A stretch of 64,000 bases of DNA from Synergistaceae bacterium (GCA_018436595.1 JAHDLC010000005.1:37267-101266); one strand, 5' to 3'. Counted from the first letter of the stretch, positions 25,998 to 34,935 are shown. Notes: generated from the letters alone by a model not told the origin. Numbers and translations: made by a program.

Positions 25998-26477
25998 TCA
26001 GGAATAATTGTCGAGGAATGCCTGAAGTTTCGCAGGATCGTCTGTAAGCCTTCCGTGAGTGTCCTCGTCGATCATCACGACCGGAGCCAAACCGCAGCAT
26101 CCAAGGCAGGCGACAGGTTCGAGGGTGAAGCGAAGGTCCTCGGTTGTTCCGTTCTCCTCGATGCCGAGCATGCTCATGATTCTTTCCATTATTTTGGCGC
26201 TCCCCCGTACGTGGCAGGCGGTTCCCCTGCAGACCCTGATGATATGTCTTCCCCTGGGCTTCAGATGGAACTGGGCGTAAAACGTTGCTACTCCATACAG
26301 TTCCGCAAGAGGCACCGAAAGTTCTTCGGATATGGCCTCCATAGCCTCGCGGGAAAGGTACCCTATCTGCTTTTGGGTCTCCTGCAGAACAGGTATGACG
26401 CCGCCCTGCTTTCCTTTCCACGGCGCCGTTATTTCCCGCACCAAAGACCGCGCGTCCTGCTGTGTTCCGACAACCAT
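25998..26477 (-). CDS. NuoE/HndA-like [2Fe-2S] subunit
   Basis: A 159-residue subunit of the NADH-dehydrogenase 24-kDa family. An N-terminal helical part (VLQETQKQIGYLSREAMEAISEELSVPLAELYGVATFY) leads into the thioredoxin-like [2Fe-2S] domain with Cys in VCRGTACHVRG and CLGCCGLAPVV. It pairs with the NuoF-like subunit in diaphorase modules. It is the first gene of the operon; GGAGG lies nine bases before the ATG. A palindrome sits about 30 bases upstream. Confidence 0.95.
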   Translation of the reverse strand: MVVGTQQDARSLVREITAPWKGKQGGVIPVLQETQKQIGYLSREAMEAISEELSVPLAELYGVATFYAQFHLKPRGRHIIRVCRGTACHVRGSAKIMERIMSMLGIEENGTTEDLRFTLEPVACLGCCGLAPVVMIDEDTHGRLTDDPAKLQAFLDNYS

Positions 26478-26502
26478 TGCCCGACCTCCACTCTTATGTG
26501 AA

Positions 26503-26520
26503 ATTTATAACATTATAAAT
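26503..26520. promoter_or_regulatory. palindrome at the candidate fdh operon promoter
   Basis: ATTTATAA-CA-TTATAAAT is a perfect inverted repeat 26 bases before the NuoE-like start. On the minus strand it includes a TATAAT (26512-26517). The -35 region is poor. It may be an operator for a redox or formate-responsive regulator; it does not match the usual Rex or FNR consensus. Confidence 0.45.
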
Positions 26521-26737
26521 ACAAAACTACCTGCCTTTATTTGTTTTCCCTGCCAGGCATGGCCTGAAAGGGAAAATTTCACGGGGGAACTCATTTTTTG
26601 TTCATGTTTAAAAAAAGTGATAAAAAATCAACCTTTTCCACACGCATAGGATATCATCACGGCTTTTTTCCGACAAATTTTGAATAGCGAAAGCCGCAAT
26701 TTAAAAAAGCACACCCTGAATATCCCCCCCAGCGGTA

Positions 26738-27658
26738 TCAGTCGGTCAGCGGGAGATATGTGCCCTCGGAAAGGATTTTCAGTGCGGCGGCGATACGTTC
26801 TTCTCTTGAAAGGACTCCCCAGTCCTCCCTGCTTTCGGCCTTGACCATGGCTTCTTCGGCATGGTCGGCGATCTCGAGGGCATCGGCGAGGATAAGCATT
26901 TTGTCCGCCGTTTCCCCGGGGAAAAGGGACGCTGTGAGCCCCAGGAGGATAGTACCCCTGGTCAGCCATTTGATCAGTTCGTTTTCCGATGACCAGATGT
27001 CCTCAAAAAGAAGGGCGAAATTGTACTCCTCCTCGGCTTCTTCCGTTCCTTCTTCGGGTTCTTCATTATATCCAAGGATATAGAAAGGGATGTCAGGTCC
27101 GGCCGAAAAGGCTTCCCAGAGGGCCCTGTATGACGTCCGCCCGGCACCTGAAAGCCGGAAGGACGCTATGGCCTTGCTGTGAGCCATGGCCGGACTTGAT
27201 TCTTTTTCTCGCAAGGTTTCCTCGAGGATTTCCGCGTCCTTCCCCATTTCAAGGAGCACACGATACAGGAGGGTTCTGCCGAGGGTTTCCCTTTCAGGGT
27301 CATACCCGTCAATTTCCCGCGCGATGGCGAGGGCCTCTTCGTTTTGCCCCTCGGAAAACAGGGCGAACCCAAGACGCTGCATTACTGCCATGTACAGCAT
27401 CCCGATTTCGTCCTCAAGGAGATTTTCCCCTGAGACGAGGCGCATGTTTTCTATTTCGCCGGCAAGAGAGTTCCTGGCTTTTTCCAGAACATCGATTTTT
27501 TCCCGGGAATATTCCAGAGTATCAGCCAGGAGGATGAGCGCTTCCACATTATTCTCATCAAGGGCGAGAACTTCCCTGGCGAGGCGCTCCATCTCGTCGG
27601 GTTCGTCCGTTGAATAGGCTTCTTCAAGGAGTTCTTCGATGTGATCAAAAGGGTCCAT
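26738..27658 (-). CDS. acidic TPR-like protein, unknown function
   Basis: A 306-residue, strongly acidic, helical, cytoplasmic protein without signal peptide. Its first ~150 residues look like degenerate tetratricopeptide repeats (AREVLALDENNVEALILLADTLEY, AIAREIDGYDPERETLG). The middle carries an acid run (EEPEEGTEEAEEEY). The C-terminal third has the pattern LTRGTILLGLTASLFPG. Family not recognised. GGAGG precedes the ATG. It stands between the fdh operon and a divergent SYLF gene; 260 bases separate it from the NuoE-like gene, so it is probably a separate unit. Confidence 0.75.
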   Translation of the reverse strand: MDPFDHIEELLEEAYSTDEPDEMERLAREVLALDENNVEALILLADTLEYSREKIDVLEKARNSLAGEIENMRLVSGENLLEDEIGMLYMAVMQRLGFALFSEGQNEEALAIAREIDGYDPERETLGRTLLYRVLLEMGKDAEILEETLREKESSPAMAHSKAIASFRLSGAGRTSYRALWEAFSAGPDIPFYILGYNEEPEEGTEEAEEEYNFALLFEDIWSSENELIKWLTRGTILLGLTASLFPGETADKMLILADALEIADHAEEAMVKAESREDWGVLSREERIAAALKILSEGTYLPLTD

Positions 27659-27881
27659 TGTACGTTTTCCTCCGTTTGTCGGGGGGATAATAACCGATTG
27701 GAAGTGTATCCCATGGTATGGGGAGAGTCAAATACACTCTCTTTCCCCTGAACCGGTCCGGGTACCAGCGGTTTCTGGGAATCCGCCGAAAGGTCACTGC
27801 GGAACAGCAATTTCCCCTGTCATGACGGAAGTATTTGTGCTAAAGTCCTTTTCACAGATTTTCGGAATGGAGGGGATGGAT

Positions 27882-28574
27882 GTGGGGAAAAAATTGATCA
27901 TGGCGCTTTTTATGTGTTCCTTCCTGTTCCTCCGGGTGCCTTCCCTCGGGGAGGCTTCCACCCCGGCGGGAAGAATCGAGGATTCCATCAGGATCCTCAG
28001 GGAAATGGCTCAGCAGAAGGATGCAGAAACCATGGGAGAGCTTCTTGAACAGGCGAAGGGGGTTGCCGTCTTTCCGTCGGTCATCAAGGCCGGGCTGGTT
28101 TTCGGCGGTCAGTATGGAGAAGGCCTCGTCCTCAGGAGGGATCCAGCGACGAAAAAGTGGTACGGCCCTTCCTTCGCCACTATTGCCGGAGCTTCCTGGG
28201 GCCTCCAGATAGGAGCCCAGTCAATAGCCCTTGTGCTTGTCATTACAAACGACAGGGGACTGGATGGCTTTAAGGGAAACAACATCAAGCTCGGAGGAGA
28301 TTTGGCGGTCGCTGCCGGTCCCGTGGGCAGGCGGGGAGAGCTGGGAACGGACTACAGACTGAGGGCGTCGATCTACAGTTATTCCATGACCAAGGGGCTT
28401 TTTGCGGGCCTTTCCCTGGAAGGGGCGGCCATTACCGTCGACAGGAATGCCAACCAGGTCTACTGGGATTCGCCTGTTTCCGCTGCCCAGGCCCTCAACA
28501 AAAGCGCTTCCGGCCCGAGGATCAAACCCCTGCTAGCCGAAATTGAACGAATTATCCGTACAGCAAAAAAATAG
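27882..28574 (+). CDS. SYLF (Ysc84-type) lipid-binding domain protein, exported
   Basis: A 230-residue protein with a signal peptide (ending SLGEA) and a single SYLF domain: AKGVAVFPSVIKAGLVFGGQYGEGLVLRRD, WGLQIGAQSIALVLVI and the loop with YSYSMTKGLFAGLSLEGAAI. SYLF domains bind lipids such as phosphoinositides in eukaryotes; the bacterial role is unclear, probably at the envelope. The start is taken as GTG at 27882 because GGAGGGG ends six bases upstream; ATG codons at 27867 and 27876 have no properly spaced site. A terminator follows at 28581. Confidence 0.88.
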   Translation: MGKKLIMALFMCSFLFLRVPSLGEASTPAGRIEDSIRILREMAQQKDAETMGELLEQAKGVAVFPSVIKAGLVFGGQYGEGLVLRRDPATKKWYGPSFATIAGASWGLQIGAQSIALVLVITNDRGLDGFKGNNIKLGGDLAVAAGPVGRRGELGTDYRLRASIYSYSMTKGLFAGLSLEGAAITVDRNANQVYWDSPVSAAQALNKSASGPRIKPLLAEIERIIRTAKK

Positions 28575-28580
28575 GAATAA

Positions 28581-28619
28581 ACAAACGGTCCCGCCGATTA
28601 TTCCGGCGGGACCGTTTGT
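28581..28619. terminator. bidirectional terminator
   Basis: A perfect 16-base stem (ACAAACGGTCCCGCCG and complement), seven-base loop, with TTTGTTTC following on the plus strand. It lies between the convergent SYLF gene and the minus-strand gene ending at 28637. Confidence 0.85.
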
Positions 28620-28636
28620 TTCGTTAAATAGGTTTT

Positions 28637-29074
28637 TTACAGGATCAGCTTGCTTCCGCCCTGTTTTCCTCCCATGCGGTCAAGCTGCTGGAGAACCGCC
28701 GGGGAAGCGACGTCGATCTTCGGCTTCTGGTTTTGCCGGCTCATGGCTTCCTGCATCTTTTTCTCATATTCTTCCATGCCCTTCTTCAGGGCATCCACGT
28801 CACCCTTGATCCACTGGAGAATGTTCTCGGCGATAGCCTCGACAACGTCCTCTTCCGGTTCTTCCGCAATGAGGCCGAGGCTCTTGAGCATCCGGTGCTC
28901 TTCCCTGATGGAATCGATCACATCCTGGTCAGTGATTATTCCTTTTTTATAAAGTACCCGGGTGATGATATTGAACTTGCTCTTTGAATTCTCGTCGCTC
29001 AGGGCGAGGCCGTCAACCCTCGCGAGAAGCATTGAGAGAATTTCATCGAGACTTACCTGCATCGGCATGGCCAT
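28637..29074 (-). CDS. small helical protein, unknown function
   Basis: A 145-residue soluble protein, almost all helical and charged, with MQVSLDEILSMLLARVDGLALSDEN at the start and a coiled segment (LKKGMEEYEKKMQEAMSRQNQ) near residue 100. I do not recognise it. GAGGAGG lies nine bases before the ATG, so it is well supported as a gene. It precedes ychF's terminator region and may share its message, with 49 bases between the ychF stop and this start. Confidence 0.7.
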   Translation of the reverse strand: MAMPMQVSLDEILSMLLARVDGLALSDENSKSKFNIITRVLYKKGIITDQDVIDSIREEHRMLKSLGLIAEEPEEDVVEAIAENILQWIKGDVDALKKGMEEYEKKMQEAMSRQNQKPKIDVASPAVLQQLDRMGGKQGGSKLIL

Positions 29075-29123
29075 AAAAAAGCGCCTCCTCTAAAAGAAAA
29101 ATTTGAACCATGATTTTACCACA

Positions 29124-30215
29124 TCAAACATTGAACCGTATTTCTATCATGTCCCCGTCAGCAACCCTGTATTCTTTTCCCTCAAGGCGAAGAACTCCTT
29201 TTTCTCGGCACTTCGCCAGAGATGCTTCATGGGAGGCGAAGTCCTCATAGGAAACCACCTGTGCACGGATAAATCCTCTGGCAAGATCGGAGTGAATCGT
29301 TCCGGCGGCATCAACGGCCGTCTCTCCATGGCGGAGTGTCCAGGCCTTTACCTCATCCTTGCCGGATGTGAAGAAAGAGATGAGGCCGAGAAGCCTGTAC
29401 GCTTCCGTGATAAGCCGGTTTCTTCCCGGTTCTTTCACTCCCAGGTCCTGCATGAATTCAGTCTGTTCTTCAGGGGAGAGATCTGCAAGCTCCATTTCCA
29501 TTTTTCCGAAAACCCTGACAAAGCTCAGCCCCTTTTCAGATGCCAGGGAACGGAGAGATTCCAGAAGAGGGAGGTGTTCATCCGTCTGGCTTTCGTCGAG
29601 ATTGGCCACGATCATTTCCGGTTTCAGCGTAACGAAGGCAAAACCGCTGAGGGTGCGAATTTCATCCTGGGTGAGCTGGAGATCCCTTAAGGGCCTTTCT
29701 TCAAGGAGACAGGCCTGGCATTTTTCAAGCAAGGTTTCTTCAGCCTGTTCCGCCGGAATGTTCTTTTTCTTCGCTTGAAGCCTGGAAAGCCTGTTTTCGA
29801 TGACTCCAAGATCACGGAAGATGAGTTCCATTTCAACAATCGACCAGTCCCTGACAGGATCGATGCTGTTTTCCGGGTGAGGTACATCCGGGTTTTCAAA
29901 CAGGCGTATCACGTGAACAAGGGCGTCCGATTCAGAGACAAAGGAAAGAAAGGAATTCCCCAGCCCTTCTCCTTTGCTCGCATTTCGCGAGAGTCCCGCA
30001 AGATCGACGAATTCAACCGTCGCCGGTGTTTCTTTCCGCGGTTCGAAAATCCGGACCAGGTTGTCAAACCGTTCATCCGGAACGTTGACCATTGCCCTGT
30101 TAGGGTCCGTTTTCCCGCTCGCATAGGGTTTTACCTCGGCGCCCGCGCGGGTGACCACGTTGAATACCGTGCTTTTTCCGCTCAGGGGAAGGCCGATGAT
30201 TCCACATTTGAGCAC
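29124..30215 (-). CDS. ychF: redox-regulated ATPase YchF (OLA1 family)
   Basis: A 363-residue Obg-like ATPase, the normal family length. Motifs: Walker A GIIGLPLSGKST, FVDLAGLSRNASKGEGLGNSFLS (G3 region), NLDES in place of the GTP-specific NKxD, and a C-terminal TGS domain ending ARGFIRAQVVSYEDF and VADGDMIEIRFNV. It binds ribosomes and is linked to oxidative stress. The start is GTG at 30215, with AAGGAGGGG upstream; the longer frame to 30284 adds residues not found in the family. Confidence 0.97.
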   Translation of the reverse strand: MLKCGIIGLPLSGKSTVFNVVTRAGAEVKPYASGKTDPNRAMVNVPDERFDNLVRIFEPRKETPATVEFVDLAGLSRNASKGEGLGNSFLSFVSESDALVHVIRLFENPDVPHPENSIDPVRDWSIVEMELIFRDLGVIENRLSRLQAKKKNIPAEQAEETLLEKCQACLLEERPLRDLQLTQDEIRTLSGFAFVTLKPEMIVANLDESQTDEHLPLLESLRSLASEKGLSFVRVFGKMEMELADLSPEEQTEFMQDLGVKEPGRNRLITEAYRLLGLISFFTSGKDEVKAWTLRHGETAVDAAGTIHSDLARGFIRAQVVSYEDFASHEASLAKCREKGVLRLEGKEYRVADGDMIEIRFNV

Positions 30216-30385
30216 GCTGCTCCCCTCCTTTGCTTCAGGGCTTTCCGCCCGGAAAACATTATAACCGTTTCCGGGGAAAAACAAAAAAGCAAGAATCGGC
30301 GGACAGATCCGGTTCTTCAGGAACTTTTTCTGATATCATTTTCAGAAGTCCATCTCCCCCGCAGGGGACGAAAGGAGGAAGTGAA

Positions 30386-31912
30386 TTGAAGTTAGCCTGT
30401 ACCGTACTTGCAGCATCCGCGCTGTTCCTGTTCGGTTTCCCGGGCCCTGTTTCCGCTGAATCCATTCTTCCCGACGTGTCGAAAGTCGACCTGTATCCAA
30501 GGGGGGCCCGAATCCTCTTCTCCGTACCGGCCTCCCCTTTGGTACGCTTCGAGCTGCCGGGAACCTTCGCACCGTCCTCAGTCAGGCCTCTGCCTGAAGA
30601 AGGGCAGAAAATCATGTCATTCGAGGCAGTAGGCGTACCCCGGCCTGGGTGGATCCCGGAAGCCTTGAAGGAGCTTCACTCCACGATCAAAGAAAAGGAG
30701 CAGGAACTCGCTCTTTTGACGGGAAGGATTTCGGCGATAAAACAATCCTTTGAACTCCTTTCAGGGCCTCTGCCCAAGGATCTTAAGGGATCGGACATGC
30801 CTGAATACATCGAAGCGGCCAGAAAAACCAGGGAGAAACTGGAAACGGAACTCATCGCCATCTCTTCGGAAATAGAAGAAGGGGAAAAGTCGCTTGAAGC
30901 ACTGAAGGATGATTTTTCCGCCAGGATGCCCCGGGATTCGGATACTGCGGTTATTGTTTCCGCAGGTGTCGAGGGAGGGAAAAGACTGCTCGTGGAAGCA
31001 TGGACCCAGCATGCGGGCTGGTCCCCCTTTTACAGGATGAACCTGGATACCAACACCGGTGGCATCAAGTCCTCACTCCTCTCCAGAGCACGACAGCATA
31101 CGGGGATTGTTCTGGAAGGGGATCTTTTCTTTCATACAACGATTCCATCAACTACGATATCCGCACCCGACCTCTCTCCTCTCGTAGCTGATTTCGAGGT
31201 CAAAACCGCGCGAAGGGCCCTTATGATGGAGGAGATGGCGCTCTCCCCAAGGGCGGAGTTTAAACTCGGAGCTCCCACCCCTGCCCCTGCTGCGCCGGAG
31301 ATCATCCAGTCAATGACGGATATGACCGCCCGGGCCACAGGAGCCCTCCCAGGAGACAATCGCCAGGCTGAATTTCTGCTGGGTGAATTTGAACTGAAAA
31401 GCGAGGTTACCATCGAGTCCGTTCCAGTGCTCTCCGAAGAAGCATGGATTACGGCGGAAGCAAAGAAAATTGCCGTCCCCCTGCTTCCGGGTTCTGCGGA
31501 ACTCTCGGTGGACGGAAAGCTTTCTGCGAAAACTTCGCTCCCTGAACAGGGAAAGGGAACGGACATCCGGCTGGCCTTCGGGAAGATGCCCCTGGTAAAG
31601 GCCGTCAGGGAGCAGATAGTTTCAAAAGAAGGCAGTACCTGGACAGGGAAAGGACGGCTTGAGGATGGCTACTCCATCGAGATCTCAAACGGCCTCGAAA
31701 AGAAAATTAACGTGGTGCTCAAGGACAGGATTCCGATATCAGCACAGGAAAAGATTTCTGTGGAGACCATGAGGATTGAACCCAGGCCCGATGAACAGGA
31801 TAAAGAGAATATCCTGACCTGGAAGATTCCGCTCGCCCCGGGGGAAAAGAAAAAAGTGGAGGTTCTCTTCAGAATCGGATATCCCGCGGACGAAACGGTC
31901 GTTTTCCGGTAA
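30386..31912 (+). CDS. MuiA-like exported protein (DUF4140/DUF4139)
   Basis: A 508-residue protein with signal peptide (ending GPVSA). Residues 30-100 match the DUF4140 N-domain (VDLYPRGARILFSV, FELPGTFAPSS), a coiled coil spans about 95-185 (ELHSTIKEKEQELALLTGRI), and the remainder is the beta-rich DUF4139 domain (VEAWTQHAGWSPFYRMNLDTN, then EFELKSEVTIESVP and the end LTWKIPLAPGEKKKVEVLFRIGYP). Relatives are called mucoidy inhibitor A; the molecular role is unknown. The start is TTG at 30386, with AAAGGAGG seven bases upstream; the frame upstream of it overlaps ychF. It begins a run of three plus-strand genes. Confidence 0.85.
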   Translation: MKLACTVLAASALFLFGFPGPVSAESILPDVSKVDLYPRGARILFSVPASPLVRFELPGTFAPSSVRPLPEEGQKIMSFEAVGVPRPGWIPEALKELHSTIKEKEQELALLTGRISAIKQSFELLSGPLPKDLKGSDMPEYIEAARKTREKLETELIAISSEIEEGEKSLEALKDDFSARMPRDSDTAVIVSAGVEGGKRLLVEAWTQHAGWSPFYRMNLDTNTGGIKSSLLSRARQHTGIVLEGDLFFHTTIPSTTISAPDLSPLVADFEVKTARRALMMEEMALSPRAEFKLGAPTPAPAAPEIIQSMTDMTARATGALPGDNRQAEFLLGEFELKSEVTIESVPVLSEEAWITAEAKKIAVPLLPGSAELSVDGKLSAKTSLPEQGKGTDIRLAFGKMPLVKAVREQIVSKEGSTWTGKGRLEDGYSIEISNGLEKKINVVLKDRIPISAQEKISVETMRIEPRPDEQDKENILTWKIPLAPGEKKKVEVLFRIGYPADETVVFR

Positions 31913-31948
31913 GGGACCCGGTGTGAGGACGGAGATGCGGAACGCGCA

Positions 31949-33073
31949 ATGAGTACATGGATTACCCTTCCCCCATTCGTATCCCTTCCGATTGCAGTGG
32001 CTTTGTTTTTCCTCGGAGGGCAATCGGAGCCTTTGAAGACAGGAGCGCCCTTTTGGGCGCTCCTTATGACTGTTTATTTTATTCTGTGCGCCGCTTACGC
32101 GTCAGCCATCAGACAGGGACTCTACCGCCTTCTCTCTCCAATACAGCTCGTTGCCCAGGGCCTGATTGTCACAGTGGTTTCCATGGAATCGGGAACCCTT
32201 CCCATCATTTCCTGGACCGGAGTCCTTTCCGCTGTCTCAGGCTCCTTTATTCTCCTCAACCATTTTTTTCGGGGAAAAACCGATTCCCGGGAAAATGTCA
32301 CCTTCGACACCCTTCCCTCATCGGCTTCCTCCCGTGGACCGCTGTGTGAGAGCATTCCTCTGCCCGTCATCACCACTGACTCCTCGGGAATTGTTGTAGA
32401 AGCGAACAAGGCTTTTTCTTCCCTTGTGCCGGGAGGGGAGATTTCCGGAAAACCCGTAACTGAATTTTTCATACCCGGTGAGGACTTCGTCAGCCTGGGT
32501 GCCAGAGAGTACATCGTATTCCAGGCTCCTCTGGACGGACTGTTTTTTTTCGCTCTTGTCGAGATGCCGAGAGAGCGAAAGAAGAGAGAGCAGTCAAAAG
32601 GAACTGTCAGTCTGCTGGATCCCGCAACAGGCCTCTATTCTCATGAATACGCCACCATTCGTACGGCCGAGGAGCTCAGCAGGGCATTCCGCTACAGAAG
32701 ATGGCTCTGCGGAGTTCTTCTGGCCGTTGAATTCACCTATGTCCCCGGGCTGAACTACCAGGAAGACATGGAGAAATCCTTTCTTGCGGCGTTCTCGTCC
32801 TTTGTCCGGACCAGGGTAAGGGACAGTGATATTGCATTCTACCTCGGTGACAGGAAAATACTCATACTCCTTCCGGAGACTCCCCAGCAGGGAGCCAAGG
32901 ACGTAAGCCTGAAGCTCATGGACCTGCCGGAACCCCTTGCGGAACTTAAAAACTCTTTCCCCTTCTCGGTAGAAATCGAGTACGGGTTTGTGTACTACAG
33001 CGGAAATTACCCCATGAGCAAAGAGCAGTTCCTTGAGAAATTACATTCGAACCTTGGAGGAGCCTCGGAATGA
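31949..33073 (+). CDS. membrane protein with PAS and degenerate GGDEF domain
   Basis: A 374-residue protein: three or four N-terminal membrane spans (1-105), a PAS-like domain (about 135-205; PLPVITTDSSGIVVEANKAF) and a C-terminal domain that aligns with GGDEF domains (DPATGLYSHEY, RAFRYRRWLCGVLLAVEF, RVRDSDIAFYLGDRKILILLPET). The catalytic GGDEF position reads LGDRK and lacks the needed acidic pair, so diguanylate cyclase activity is not expected. It may act as a sensor or effector that binds a ligand. The ATG overlaps no neighbour, but its stop codon overlaps the GH3 start (ATGA), so they are coupled. The upstream ribosome site is weak. Confidence 0.75.
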   Translation: MSTWITLPPFVSLPIAVALFFLGGQSEPLKTGAPFWALLMTVYFILCAAYASAIRQGLYRLLSPIQLVAQGLIVTVVSMESGTLPIISWTGVLSAVSGSFILLNHFFRGKTDSRENVTFDTLPSSASSRGPLCESIPLPVITTDSSGIVVEANKAFSSLVPGGEISGKPVTEFFIPGEDFVSLGAREYIVFQAPLDGLFFFALVEMPRERKKREQSKGTVSLLDPATGLYSHEYATIRTAEELSRAFRYRRWLCGVLLAVEFTYVPGLNYQEDMEKSFLAAFSSFVRTRVRDSDIAFYLGDRKILILLPETPQQGAKDVSLKLMDLPEPLAELKNSFPFSVEIEYGFVYYSGNYPMSKEQFLEKLHSNLGGASE

Positions 33074-34737
33074 AACGGACCCGTACCGGTTTTCTTTTCC
33101 TTCTTTCTTTTCTTTTTCTTCTCCCCGGTGTTTCCGGGGCGGGGGGTGAAAGCAGAATCAACAGCCTCTCGCAGGAAGAAAAAGTGGGACAGATCATGAT
33201 GTGCTATTTCGAGGGGCCGTCACTCTCGGCAAACCTCAAAAGGATGATCGCCGACCTGAAGATAGGGGGAGTGATCCTCTATTCGAGCAGGGGAAACATC
33301 GTGTCAACGGAACAGACAGCAGATCTGTGCCGGAGCCTCCGTTCTTTCGCTTCGTCTTCTGGTGCATGGCCTCTGTTTATCGGGATTGACCAGGAAGGGG
33401 GACTTATACAGCGTATCACCGAGGGAGTCACCCGTTTCCCGGGCAACATGGCCCTCGGAGCGGCTCAGGATGAAATGCTCGCAGCGGAGGCAGCGGCCGT
33501 GATGGCGCGGGAGCTTTCCGCCCTGGGCATCAATCTGAATTTCGCTCCCGTAGCGGACGTGAACAACAACCCCTTCAATCCCGTCATCGGTGTGCGCGCC
33601 TTCGGTTCCTCTCCTGAACTTGTATCCAGACTCTCCGGGGCGATGGCGTCAGCCTTTGCAAAAGAAGGAGTCATCCCGTCGGCAAAACATTTTCCGGGCC
33701 ACGGCAACACGGAAACAGACTCTCATTCGGGGCTGCCCCTGATTTCCTCCACGAGAGAAGAGCTTGAGAAAACAGAATTTCCGCCCTTCCGCACCCTTGT
33801 GGCGTCAGGAGTGCCCATGGTCATGACTGCCCATGTGCTTGTACCGGCTCTCGACCCTGAACGGCCGGCAACCCTCTCCCCTTCCATCCTCGGCATGCTC
33901 AGAAAGGAAATGGGCTTTTCAGGCGTTATCATCACGGACTCCATGGGTATGGGGGCCCTGAAAAAGGGAAGGACCATTGCCGATGCGGCCGTAGAAGCGT
34001 TCAACGCCGGTGCGGATATACTTCTTTTCGGAGCGGACAGGGGGTACGAGGAACAGGAGCATTTCGTCATTTATGAAGCACTTCTGGAAGCATGCCGGAA
34101 TGGAACAATTCCAGAACAAAGGCTTGATGACGCTGTGGAGAAAATACTCGATCTCAAGACAGAGGCCGGTCTCTTCAGGGATGACAAAGAAAGGCGCAAT
34201 GCCCGTGTTCCCTGTCCTGAAGGGGAAATGATCGCACACAGAGTCGCAGCCGAAAGCGTTACGCTGGTCCGCAGCTGGAGGGAGGCTTCCGAAAAAATAA
34301 AAATGGGGGAAAAGGTCCCGCTGGTCTGGCCCGAAGAACAGAAAGCCGCAGCAGAAATTCTTGTGGGAGTCTGTCCGTTCTTTGACCTTATTACCCTGCC
34401 GGGAAAGCCGGGAAAGGAGGATATGCTGCTCCTGTCGGGCAGACTCCGGAATCAGGATGTAATTTTCGCTGCCGAGTATGATTGCTGGAAAAACGAATCC
34501 TGGCTCGAACTTCTGAGAACCCTGGAGCAGGAACGGTTATTTCTGCTCTCCGCCCGGACACCCTATTCTCTGCTTGCTCTTCCGGAAACAAAAGGCTTTT
34601 TCGCTCTTTACAGCGATATACCCGTAACGATGAAAGCACTCGGCAAAATCCTCAACGGGAAAGCATCGCCTATGGGAAAACTGCCTGTAGATCTGCCTGG
34701 TCTCTTCCCGGCAGGCTGGGGGGCAACTGAGTTTTAG
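33070..34737 (+). CDS. glycoside hydrolase family 3 beta-N-acetylhexosaminidase, exported
   Basis: A 555-residue hydrolase with a signal peptide (ending PGVSGA). The GH3 N-domain carries IDQEGGLIQRITEG, the family hallmark KHFPGHGNTETDSHSGLP, and a nucleophile-type Asp in IITDSMGMGAL. This subfamily (NagZ-like) cleaves beta-GlcNAc from peptidoglycan fragments, with the His of the KHFPGHGN loop as the acid/base. Residues ~370-555 form a second, C-terminal domain with no extra motif. GGAGGAG precedes the ATG. It is translated with the PAS/GGDEF-like protein before it. Confidence 0.93.
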   Translation: MKRTRTGFLFLLSFLFLLPGVSGAGGESRINSLSQEEKVGQIMMCYFEGPSLSANLKRMIADLKIGGVILYSSRGNIVSTEQTADLCRSLRSFASSSGAWPLFIGIDQEGGLIQRITEGVTRFPGNMALGAAQDEMLAAEAAAVMARELSALGINLNFAPVADVNNNPFNPVIGVRAFGSSPELVSRLSGAMASAFAKEGVIPSAKHFPGHGNTETDSHSGLPLISSTREELEKTEFPPFRTLVASGVPMVMTAHVLVPALDPERPATLSPSILGMLRKEMGFSGVIITDSMGMGALKKGRTIADAAVEAFNAGADILLFGADRGYEEQEHFVIYEALLEACRNGTIPEQRLDDAVEKILDLKTEAGLFRDDKERRNARVPCPEGEMIAHRVAAESVTLVRSWREASEKIKMGEKVPLVWPEEQKAAAEILVGVCPFFDLITLPGKPGKEDMLLLSGRLRNQDVIFAAEYDCWKNESWLELLRTLEQERLFLLSARTPYSLLALPETKGFFALYSDIPVTMKALGKILNGKASPMGKLPVDLPGLFPAGWGATEF

Positions 34738-34746
34738 CCGCCTGTC

Positions 34747-34935
34747 CTAGCCCGCAAGAAACATGCCGCTGCCGCTGTGAAGGGAAGGAATCCTGGAAAC
34801 AGGAGCCGCAGGCTGGGAGAGATACCATGAACCATCGTCATTTTTCTCCCATACACAGGCTGAAGCCTTAATGGAACAGGTGCACAGGGGCCCGTCGCAG
34901 TACCAGTTTCCGTTCGTATCCTTTATCCACATCAT
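34747..34935 (-). CDS. small Cys-containing protein, unknown
   Basis: A 62-residue protein with two WY units (NGNWYCDGPLC and DDGSWYLSQ) and four Cys in the first ~28 residues (CDGPLCTC, then SAC), suggesting a small metal- or disulfide-bearing domain. ATG at 34935 follows GGGAGGG by seven bases; an ATG 26 codons upstream has no ribosome site. It lies alone between the GH3 and LacI genes. No family recognised. Confidence 0.5.
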   Translation of the reverse strand: MMWIKDTNGNWYCDGPLCTCSIKASACVWEKNDDGSWYLSQPAAPVSRIPSLHSGSGMFLAG

